Source: Loripinus fragilis
Taxonomy: Eukaryota; Mollusca; Bivalvia; Lucinida; Lucinidae
Reading direction: 5' to 3'
Assembly (NCBI GenBank): GCA_964019695.1
Contig: OZ026530.1
Location: 26,548,108 to 26,612,107 of the forward strand
Length of the DNA stretch: 64,000 nt
Below the pieces are notes generated by a model. That model saw nothing but the letters and a program-made list of their open reading frames with translations. It was not told the origin of the DNA and made no database searches. Positions 43,701-55,700 of this stretch are shown here, one piece after another (position 1 is the first letter of the stretch; every line of letters starts with the position of its first letter). A program made the translations under genes and the position numbers.

Positions 43701-46700
43701 AATAAGCATTACGCATTTAATGTTTTTCCAGAGCGTAATGTCCAAAATGTTATATTTTATTTCTTATTTTACAAGTTAAGAAAAAGGTAGAGGAAATCCT
43801 AATTTGTTTCTCTTTGACCATGTTCATTTTACTACGGATGTATCGCAAATCTTCATAACGGCATTCTAAATATAGATCAATTAGAAATGAAGCATGCGTA
43901 AATCTCTGGTGGATCACTAGTGTAGCTGGCGGAAGCAATTGGAAACCACCAAGGATGCTGTGTGTTTTACGTTTTACTTTCGGTTTCACCACAGGAGCTT
44001 GAAGTTCTATCCTTATATCACTTCTAAACCCTAAAACCGAAAATCTCATATTATGTAGTGACATTGGGAGCTTTTGGTTTTCAGGCTATGTAGGTGATAT
44101 AAGGATCGAACTTCAAGCTCCTGTGATGAAACTGAAAGTAAAACGTAAAACACTATGTCTCACCAGAGAAGAAAACTTAGCAACACAATCATCAGCAATT
44201 TCAGTAGAGGAAATTACTGATTCTGAGAGAGGGTGCTATCCCTGGGTTCTATCCCTAATAGTCTGTGGAAAGAAGCTGCCTTTATAAATAATCTAGTATG
44301 AATGAATAGTGTTTATCTGTGAGTGAGATAGAAATGTGGTTGATTTCTAGGGTATCACCTCAAATATTGATATATATATATTGTTTATATCATATATACA
44401 TACTTGGACCATTGAAAACCTGTCAATTAATGTAAGATGTATTTTTACAAAAAGTCTAGCATTCTTCTCTTGGAAATGTCAGCCAAATCTGAGTATTTGG
44501 CAGAATATGACTCCTACACCAAATATTTTACTACTAATCAATTTACTAGAGAGAAATCCTGCTAAAAATACATCCAGTTCCTGATAACCTAGATCCTTTA
44601 AAAGCAAGACAAGCACTAAAGCAATTAGTAAGGCTGGACTAGCAGATAACAGTCATAGTATTATTATATGATTTCCAACAACGCGGTATTTTGACATAAG
44701 TAGAGTCAGACGAGCCTCTGCAGCCTCCTTTTAAGCTTAGAAACTCCAAATGATGTTCTGTCAGTAGCCTAAGAGTCATAGAATATTCAAGCGCCTAGCA
44801 GACTCTGATCAGACTGGGCATATGGCCAGGCTGTTCTGAGCCTTTGCTGGCCGCACATACCAAAGTTGGAAATCTCATGTTGTGGCTCAAATACAATGTA
44901 TAGGTTATTAATCACCTATGTTCTTAGAGTACATACAGAAGGCTGTTCTAAGATGATTAGATATCTGTTCCATAATGCTTATTGAATCTGATTGGGTAAC
45001 TAACTTTGACAACTTATCTTCTCAATGTCAATTTGTTTGTTTACTCTATACAGATGGCATTCATTATTATTCTCATTTGTGTATACATGGAAGAATGAAC
45101 AGAGAAATGAAAAATTAGACATCATTCTATCTGTCTTCTAATGTGACGCTCACCACCCTCTTAATACTTTTTATGTATGAACAATGATTAACTTTGTAGA
45201 GACCGCTCAGATGCAAAAGCTAGCAAGTGCCTTTTGCTATTCTTTCACTGGGTAAGTACTTTGATTTGACACTTTTTTTTTTCAGAACCACACATGGACT
45301 GCTTAATTAAAGGTCAAGGGGATGACCAGATAGATAGACAGACAGACATATAGACGCAGGGGGGCAGGGTAAATTTTATGCTGTACTCTCCACTTGAGAT
45401 AGGATGTATGTACTGGTACTTACATCAAGAATGAGGAAACTGGAACTGAAGTCGGACTGGTCATTAATTGAAGATAAAAGGCTGTTTTTTAGTTTAACCC
45501 TTTACTCCTTAATAACACCTTTTGACGCCTTTGAAATATCATGTATTTGAAAATATTATGGAAAATGAAGCAATTGCTCTTATGGAGCAAACGCTCCATT
45601 TTTCATAATACTTTCAGAAGTATTCAAAAAGTAACTTAAATTTTTCTTAAATTTTTTCAATGTTGTCTAAAAATAGAAAATGATGTCATGATCTAAAAAT
45701 AGTCTATGGATTAAAGGATTAATATAAAAGCTGTATGTTAAAGGTACTTACATCAAGAATAAGGGCATTGGAACTGAAATTTGATTGATCTTCTATCAAA
45801 ATAATCTCAGGTTTGTCAATAGTCACCAAGACAGACATCTCTCCCTCAGCAGGAGGGGCAGCAGGAACTTTACTCTTAGCAGCTGAAAGTAAATTAAGAC
45901 CTTTGTAGGTACCACTGATCTTCTATTAAAATAATCTCAGGTTTGTCAATAGTCACCAAGACAGACATCTCTCCCTCAACAGGAGGGGCAGCAGGAACTT
46001 TACTTTTAGAAGCTGAAAGTAAATTAACACCTCTGTAGACACCATCATCTTTTCCTCAAGAGAATGTATCGCTATATGCCTTGATGAATCCAATCAAAAT
46101 ATATATAGAGAGAAAACTAAGTGAGTGTCTTATGATATCAAGTTTACCAGGCAAGACTTTGAGAATGCTTGTGAAATCGCGAGGCTCTGCTGAGTGATTC
46201 AACATGCATTCTCAAAGCTGAGCCTGGTAAACTTGATATCGAACGACATGAACCTTTATTCTATTTATCAGTTTACAAGTTGGTTCACTCTTCAAGCTAG
46301 CAATTATGACGTAATTATCAATTTTCATGTTGATTCAACGTCATTGATGATGTCATTCAAAAAGTGCAGCCTCATGTTCACCTGATAAAGATACATGCCA
46401 TGTGATAGCCAACGTTTATCAGGTCAACATGCAACAATACAGTTAATATGAGAGGTAACCGATAAAACTTTGCTTTGTTTGTTTGTGTTGATGCTTTATG
46501 TCCCACTCAACAATTTTCTGTCACATCGGGACAGTTTCCTGTCTTTCTGTGATGATGTATTGCATTAGGTAGAGAGCCTCCATGCCAGTTAAACAATTTT
46601 TGCGTTTTCATTACAACAGAATCTACGGCAAAGATTTGGAGCCAGTAAAATGCATTTATTTTATTTCATGGATTTGTTCTAATGCTGTGGTTCTGTAGTT

Positions 46701-49700
46701 GTTGATTTATTGTTTTATGTACCTCCCATTGTTTGTGGAGGTTCTGTGTTTGGTCTTTGTTTTGTCATTACTTAGTGTCCTTTCTAGTTTTGCAATCATC
46801 TTGACAAGGAAGAGAGATCTGGTTGCTTTGCTTTAATTGTATTCCCAATGTTTTGTGACTTGTAGTGTTCTGTGACTCTTCCTCAAGGTGTTGTGAGTTG
46901 GTCTGCAGTGTGTTTGTTTTGTTGCTTTACGTCCCAAGTCAACAGCTATGGTCATGGGGGGACGATCAGTTCACCTAACCACAATTTTTCCTGGACAGGC
47001 TTGAACTAGGGGTTAACCAGTAACTTGTGCACATACTTTTGCTTGTAACTGACTGATTGAATGATTAAGCAAAGGGGAGGAGAATGATCGTAGAAATTAT
47101 TTCATGATCAATCTCCACGAAAGTATGGGACCCGGCCGGGATCGAACTCGCGACCCCTGGATCTGCAGTCAGACTTGCATCTATTGCCAAACATGTTACT
47201 GACTGCGCTACGCAGCCCGGTATCTGCAGTGTGTGATTGTGGTATTTCCTGATCCTTATCACTTACTTGTTGAACCAGTACTAAGCAGATGATAAAGTGT
47301 CTTTCCTAAGGTCACAACCCGGTGCCTCTGGTGAGTCTCAACCAGCGACTCTTCAATCTCAAGTCTAACACTCTATCACTCCTCTAAAACTTGTTACATT
47401 TAACTTCCATGATGGTGGCTGCAGCAAACACTTCATATAAAACAATCAAATTAAATAATTGTCTTGACAAACAGTCAGAGCTATAGAAAAACACCAGTTA
47501 AACCACAGTGAGTGATGAAAGTTTTCAGCCAGGATCATCATGTCAAACCAATGCATTTGGGAGGTCAATGAATTTAGGGAGAATTTTTCACCCATTAACC
47601 CTTTGTATTCTGGTGAATTTTCACATACATATTGATACAATAAGTATGAAACTGTCCACTGTGTACTTTAAGGGTCCACAGGTAGGATTTCTAAACTACG
47701 ATGTATTTCTGTCTCTGAAGGTTGCTTTAATGTAAAAAAGTAGACACTGATGAAATATGGTATTATGCTGGTATACAAATGCTGTAAATATTTTGGCAAT
47801 AAAATATGTTTAAACTATTAAACTAAACTACAAATGGGTAACATTTAATGAGTCTTCAGGAGGCTGTCTGAACATGAGGTATTCAAGGTATCCATGCAAG
47901 AAGGGATAATGGATGATGACAAAGGCGAGCTCTAAATGCAAATGGTTCCCTAAAACTTTTATACTACTATTCAATCCTTTGCCTGCTAAGAGTCTACTGA
48001 TGATCTTTGCAAACAGTTTGGATCCAGATCAGGCCTGACATAATGTCAGGCCTGATCTGGATCCAAGCTGTTTAACACTCTGATGATTATTCCCAAAATA
48101 AATTTTGAAAAAAAGTTACTTTGAAATATATCTGCAGATGATAAACGTAAATGAGCAGTAAATGGTTCCATCAAATTTTTTATACTAAATTTACTGAAAT
48201 ATCCAATATCTAATTGTTTGCCAGCTAAGGACAAATGTTTTCATCTACTGATGATCTTTGCGAACAGTTTGGACCCAGGTCAGGCCCGACATAAACATAA
48301 TGACGGGCCTGATCTGGATCCAAGCTGTTTGACACTCTGATGTTTATTCCCAAAAAGAATTTTGATAAAAGTTACGTTGAAAAATATCTTCATATCACAA
48401 AAAATGATGAAAATGACCCAGCATGCAAAAAGCTAAAGTTTTGGTCATTTGAATTTTTTTTACTAAAGCTATGATGATGAGAAGGAAATTTTATAGTTTA
48501 ACCCTTAATGCACCAATCGCAACAAAAGTCGTCTGCTTTTCTCGTCTGCTGAAATGTTTAAGAAGCCTCTATGGCATACAGTGTGGACCCAGATCAGACT
48601 GCTCATATAGGAACAATCTGATCTGGGTCCACACTGATTGCTTATATATTTAATTTGTCAGTAATATTAGGCAATTATTAGCAGCAGACATCTTCAGCAG
48701 ACAATATTTTCAGATGCATTTTTCTTGGCGCTTTTAGGGTTAAGTTGTTACCAACCCTGTATGTCTTCTTTCACAGCTGTCACAGGGGGTGGGGGAACTT
48801 CTGGGGCCGCTGGTAGACCTTTCACAAAGAAATCACCAACCTCCATGAGAAAGTCCAGACAAACACAAGCATACAGGCTGCTCATGTGTACTTCAACTAA
48901 AACAAAAAAACAACTTCCTATCAGACAGGGTTACAAATAAGGTTTAACGTTACTTCCCTATTTACTCATTTCCTTTCCAAATAGGGTTTTCAGCATTTTA
49001 ATTGAGTGTCCATGAAAATGTTACTTTTTTCTATAACATATATTTCAAGCCACACTTATCCTAAAATCCATTCCTTGACTTGATTCTTTGCTGGTTTACA
49101 GATTTGCGACTAAAGATTGTTGATTATCCTAATTTCTCATTTCAACTTGAGAAATAAGAGTATTTACGTCTTTTTACATGTTTACTTAAATTTCTTTGCA
49201 TAAACCAGTTTTATCATGGATTTTCAGTGTGCATGAATTTAACCTTTAAAGCACCAAACACAATTGCAGCAGACGACAAATTTTGCAACATCTTTCCTAA
49301 TTTTCGAAAAATATAAAGTATGATATTTCATGAGAATCATCTGCAGGTCAAGAGAATCATCTGCCAGCAGACCATTCTCATGAAATATCATGCCTTATTT
49401 GTTATTTTTTTTAAAAAGCAGCAAAATTTAAATTGTTGTCTGCTGCAAATTCTATGTGGTGCTTTAATAATATGGGTTAAGGTGGTACTTCCTTCTTGGA
49501 TCATTTGTGTTATTTATGTCTTCTGTTTTTCATGCTTCTGTGTCTGTTCATTGCTGCTTTGTGTTCACCTGAAGGGAAAGGGCTGACCTCTTGGCTCTTG
49601 TTTGTGATGTTAAATTGTGTTTCTGTCACTTTCCCATGTGGCATCCTGGGTCAGGTGTGGTACTTGATTGTATCAATTCCTGATCTTTAGTGCCTTTCTT

Positions 49701-52700
49701 ACTTTAAATATAATTGCTTTTTCACTGATTTTAACTGTCAGAGTATTTATGCAGATACATGTCTTATCTGTAACTCCACCAAGGATACCTTGTTTTATAA
49801 TACAAGAGTTATTAATGGACCATAACTCAAGTAAATATCATCTGATCATAACTATGCTAGTGGTATGCAGATCTACTCTTGATACTGAAGTTTCACACCT
49901 GAAGTTTCTTTGAAATGGAGCCTGTAGCTGAAGAGGATTGACCACAGATAATCAGAAATTATGAGTGTAAAAAAAGTAAATATTTTCTTACTCCTATGTT
50001 TTAGGTTCTCAAAAGAACCATCTCATTGAGACGGTTCTTTTGAGTACCCATAACAGATGTTTAGGTCAAGAAAAAAAGAAAAATATTTTTCTATTATGCA
50101 CTCTTAACTTAATTGACGCACACACAAAGGATACTCTATCTCTCAAAACAACATCTATCAAACGATCATAACTTCAGTAAAACTATCCGACCATTATCTG
50201 GGCCAGGATTAAACTCAGGACCACTTAATTTGCAACTGGGCTCTCCACTGATTGTGCCATGGGGCCCAGCAACGATCAATGTGTGATAATGTCCCAGTTT
50301 TTCTTAGAATGTTCTTGTTGGTATGTGAACCCACTCATACCTATCTATGTTCTATAGACTCACTGTTTTTGTCTTTGTCCTGTTGTTTGAAGCTGACATC
50401 TATCATATTATTGTCTTCACTCACTGACTTCTTACTTCTGTTATCTATATACTCACTGTTTTTGTCTTTGTCCTGTTGTTTGAAGCTGACATCTATCATA
50501 TTATTGTCTTCACTCACTGACTTCTTACTTCTCTCCATCATTCTGAAATATATGAGCATATTTTCTCTTGCATTTGAAACAAATGACAACTATCTATCAA
50601 AAACTACATGTATCTATTTGTGGAAAGTCCCCTGCAATTAACATAGTTTGTGATTACATTGTCCATATATCTTATTTACCAGGGGTCGAGATAAACCAGT
50701 TTACTTCGTTTTTTGACCACTTTCTTTTAGCTGAGAACGATTGACATTTTAAAACGCCCCCCTTTTATTCGGTCCAAAAATCCCATTTTTAAATGACTTT
50801 TTTATCCATGACTGTGATCCATACCATTTCTGTCTTTATTTCGCTAGATTTGTGTTTAAATCTGATACACACACCTGTCCTGTTTTAGCCTGGGGATTTT
50901 TTCTTATTGTCCCAGACAGCTGGTAACTTAATAGGACCACACATACCGAGAATCAGTCTGCAAGAACAATATGCATGTGTCATAAGCAGGCCTGGAAATA
51001 TCTTAAAATTGACACTTGCTCTGCATCACAAAAAAATATTGGCATACATGGGGAAAAAAAATCAGTAGAAATATCAAAATTTTCACTTGCCCTGCAGCCT
51101 GAGGCACTCATAAATACGGGCGGACGAGTGCTATTTTAGAGCCTTGATAAGGATGATTTGGGAACTTGAAACGGCTGGCCACTTTGGGACAGAAAAAATA
51201 TTTGAACCACATATCAGGAAATCGGTCTTGCACAATTTCAATCTACATGTTTCAATTTGATAAATCTGCAAAGACCATTGAGTAACATAAATTTGAATGA
51301 GGCAATTTGAATAAAGAGTGAAAATAATAAAATGTTGATTAGATTGTGTTCATGTCTCGGGCTAATGACATGATGTTCAGGCTGATCTGCGCATATGTCA
51401 AAGTCAGTTTTCTTTTGACCATGAAGGCAGACAACATGTGATTTCAGTTCGCAGAGAGTTGTTTGGACCAGCTCACTATTTAATCATCGGATAGTGAAGG
51501 CTCAATCAAAACTGTGCACATGTCCAGCCCGACAGCCCATCACTGCATGTATACATAAATGGGAGATGTTACATCGAGTACAAAGCCGCAAAAACACCAC
51601 CATCACTGTCTGTCTGTGTTGCATATAGACTAACCTGATTCAAAATGTAATTAATTGTGCTACATCCCTTGAATTATAGTCTATTTCAAATAATGAATGT
51701 GAAAGTGTCCATTGATTTTTTGCTATGTTTATTGCGAACAAGATGATTAAATAAGGGCATTGTTGGAATTTATGACTAACTGAGCCAGAATTCTATTTGC
51801 ATTTACTAAAAAAAAATGTTTACAATCGTTTTCAATCAATATTTTTAGCAATATATTTCACAGGGTAAATAATACCTGGACACCGCTTTGAATTGTCGCC
51901 CATGTACACACATGTAACTTTCACCTGTACTCAGGAACTCTAGGAGTAAGTATAGAAGAAGTGTAGTGTATCCCTCTATTTCTAAGTGCAATGCCAAGAG
52001 GTGTAGCTGTTGCAAACATTTATGTTGTAAATCAACTATTAAATCTAACGTTAATGGAAGACAATTTTCTGTAATTACTAATTCTGATCTTGATTGAAAA
52101 TCAACTGATATTTTTTATGTTTTATCTTGAGAAGAGAAAGATTGTGGCATGCAATATGTTGGCCAAACTTGTAGATTTCTAAAAACTAGATTTTCTGAGC
52201 ACTATCGTCGAACAAAAAAGCTTCGCAAAATTGATAATTTTCTTTATAGGCATTTCAAACAAACTAATCACTCTACTAGCAGTATTTCTATTCAGCCTGT
52301 TGAAAAGATAATATATGGTGATGATTCCATTAAAAGATATAGAAATATTCTTAGGCATGAATTAGAATTAAAGTGGATAAAATTATTACAGACACCACAT
52401 CCACTTGGTTTTAATAATAATATTTACTATGAGGGTAACATTTCTAGATTACCTGATTTTGATTTTTTTTCTCTTTTAGATATCCTAAAACGTAATAACC
52501 AATCTCATGGTAAACGTAAAAATGGAAATTTAAAACGCAAAAATAAACATGTTTTAACTCTTTCAGAATTAAGTATCATCTTAAAACATTCTGGCCGACA
52601 TATGGCTCTTTCACGTTTAGTAACTCTTTCTATATCTTCACTTCATAATTTGGATATTGAGGCTAATAAATTCTATGATAGAGCTCATCGACTTTATGAT

Positions 52701-55700
52701 GCAGCAAGTCTTACCCGGTGTTACACTCAACATGCTCTTCGGCCATATATAGATTCAGAAATAAATCATATTAGACATTTTATTAAAATTCAATTTGTCA
52801 GCAAGGGGATTGAATTCATTAACTTACCCAGTATATTTAAAGATAAATCGGTTATTTCTTCTATTCCTACTTATTTTGAAAATAAGGAATCCCCTATCAT
52901 TTGTTATAAGTATAATAAACCTATTCGTAGTACTGTTTTTAACTATAACAAATTATTAACAGAACTTGATATCGAAAATTCTATTCCTGACTCCTGAGAT
53001 TGCAAAAACTCTAAGTATTGCTATCAACCTGCTGGTCATATAGTCACAGGGGATTTAAAAATCATAACTGATTCAAGAATTCGGTCTATTATATGTAAGG
53101 GACCTAAATATAGGTTTCCTGTGCCAATAGACTTCAAATCATGTCATTAGGAAATTGCAGGAGCCTTACAAGAATTTTGTAATCGCTGGTGTAAACAGGA
53201 GCATGTTGAGTCTAATGCCTTAAATAGTTGGAAACTAAATATTTTTAAAATTATTGATGGTAGAATTTCATTTTATTTCAACAATTTAGATCTTCTACCA
53301 CCTAAACCTAAATTCACTTTTAGACACTTGAAGAAAGAGATCCAGGAATTCCATAGGAAGTTTGTTTTGGCCCCCCCTAGATAAGGCTGCTAACAATGTT
53401 GTGGTCGTTTGAAAAAATACTATATTAACACCCTAAAGCAAGAACTTAGCACTGCCAAAACATATGAGCATAACAGGCTTGATAGGCATAGATGCCATAT
53501 GGCAGCTAAGTTTGGGTTGTTTGTTGATGAGGACCATAGCAAGCTTCCTACGTTATACTGGTTACCTAAACTTCATAAACGGCCCTATAAGTCGCGTTTT
53601 ATTGCTAATTCTAGTGCATGTACAACTACTGAGTTGTCTATTCTTTTGACTTCTTGCCTCACTGCATTCAAAAACCATGTCATTAAATATTGCACAACAG
53701 TTTATGAAAGAAATGGTAAAAAATTATTTTGGTCTATTAAAAATTCAGGTGAAATTCTTAATAAATTGAAGTCTAGAGGTTTTCTAGCATCTGGTTTGTC
53801 TACATATGATTTCTCTACTCTCTATACTACATTGCCTCATAATCTAATAAAAGAAAAACTAACAGAATTAATTGATCAAACATTTAAGAGAGAGGGCTCA
53901 CTTTATTTGGCTTGTAATGATAAAAATGCCATTTTTACTTCTGAACAACCTAAACGATATAAATTGTGGTCATGTCAGAAAATGTATGATAAGCTCCATT
54001 ATCTTTTGGACAATATATTTATAAGATTTGGCTCAAAATTATATAGACAAATTGTCGGTATTCCAATGGGTACTAATTGTGCTCCTCATGTTGCAGATTT
54101 GTTTTTGTTTTGTTATGAGAGAGACTTTATGTTGTCTCTGTCAGACAATAATCAAGCTGATATTATTGAAGCTTCAACTCTACCTCCAGATATTTATATG
54201 ACTTACTTAATATTGATAACCCTTATTTCGAACAAATGGTAGGTCAGATATATCCCACTGAACTTCAGTTAAATAAGGCGAATTCTTTGGATACTGAAGC
54301 TCCGTTTTTGGACTTGAACTTGTCAATAACAAATGGTATAGTTTCTTCTAAAATTTATGATAAACGGGATGATTTTAATTTTGAAATAGTAAATTTCTCT
54401 TGTCTTGATGGAGATGTTCCTCGCTCTCCTTCCTATGGTGTATACATTTCTCAGCTTATTCGTTTTGCTAGAGTGTGCTCTAATGTTGATGACTTCAACA
54501 ACAGAAACTTATTTTTAACTGCTAAATTATTAAAACAAGGTTATAGTTATCATAAAATTCGAAAAGCATTTTCTAAATTCTACTACAGACACTCAGAGTT
54601 AATTGTTAAATACAACATTGGGTTAAAAACTCTTCTGCAACAAGGCATATCAGAACCTATATTTTATGGTGATTTAGTCTACAAATTCAAACGAATTGTT
54701 GGAAAACCTAATTTTAGTGATCAATTCAAAAAGATAGTAAAACGTTATATAAGGGTTGGATATAATTTGGATATCATGCAACAGTCTGCATGCCTAATTT
54801 TAAACCCAATCACGGTTTATAGCTATGGTTTCCTCTTTAATTGCACGACGGTGGGTCAGGCCTCAGACTCTATGACGGCTCTGACGTAAAGCTTTAATCG
54901 GTGGGTTAGTACCTGATGCTTATCTGTAGCTGGACCCACCGTGGCTCAACTTGAGGTTTTCTTTAGCTCTGACTATCTGTGAGTCATGAGCCCTTTTCTT
55001 TGTTTCATCATGGAGTGTTAATTTGATTGGAGTGTTTCCATGATGATACATTGCATTAGTTATATGGCCTCCATGCAAGCTGAATATTTCTTGTACTTCA
55101 ACAACGGCAGAATCTAGGGCGAAGATTTGGTACCAGTAAAATGCTTTTTAGACCCCCTGGTGGCTTAGGCTGCTGTCCGTTCTAAGGCGGTGGTTCTGTT
55201 GTTGTTGACTTTTTGTTTATTGTTACTTCCATTGTGGGAGTCTGTAATTGTTCTATGTTTTGTTGTACGTTACTTTATGTCCATTCTAGTATTGCAATCA
55301 TCTTGATGGGGAAGAGAGAGCTGATTGCTTTGCTTAATTTGTCTTCCTGGTGTCTCGTGATGGTTGAGCGGCTCTTCCTCGCGGTGCCACGGGGTTGTCT
55401 GCAGTTTGTGATTGTGGTATTTCCTGAACATACTCACTTACTATTTTCAATTTCAAATGCAATAATAAATATGCGCAATGACGACCATTTTCACATTTTC
55501 TGGTGAGGGATTGCAGCGAGTTGGATAATCTCATGATTGCTTTATTCAAAACTAAATGAATGGCAATACTATTTTCTAAATGTATTGCGAGTACAGCCTA
55601 GAGGGGGTGGGGTTTGATCATTTTTGCTGGGGGGGGCCTCATATTTTTGACAGAGATTCAGACTGACCAAATGAGATTTAAAGATTTCTCTAGCTCTGTT

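Larger units (their letters stand above)
51958..54945 (+). mobile_element. decayed Penelope-like retroelement, permuted GIY-YIG-first (Naiad-type)
   Basis: Penelope-like elements copy themselves with a telomerase-like reverse transcriptase, often with a GIY-YIG endonuclease. Here a Cys cluster ('KCNAKRCSCCKH', 51984-52019) and a GIY-YIG-like 'MQYVGQTCRFLKTRFSEH' come first, and the reverse transcriptase follows. In classical Penelope/Poseidon/Neptune elements the nuclease is at the C-terminus. The N-terminal order is the one described for the Naiad/Chlamys clades. TGA stops at 52095 and 52128, several later stops and at least two frameshifts show it is dead. It lies antisense to VPS13 in the intron between exons 4 and 5. 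Confidence 0.87.

Noticed and set aside
45912..46021. A second complete exon 7 as a mutually exclusive exon
   Set aside because: The copy has an acceptor but loses similarity before the exon end, meets a stop and has no donor.
15106..47222. Possible tRNA genes at 3990, 15106, 42187, 47100 and 50150
   Set aside because: A and B boxes are present but no full cloverleaf, and each head continues into a SINE body with tail and target duplication where intact.
54890..54945. Hammerhead ribozyme at the end of the Penelope-like element
   Set aside because: A CTGATG word is present at 54912 but the matching GAAA and stem arrangement are not seen.
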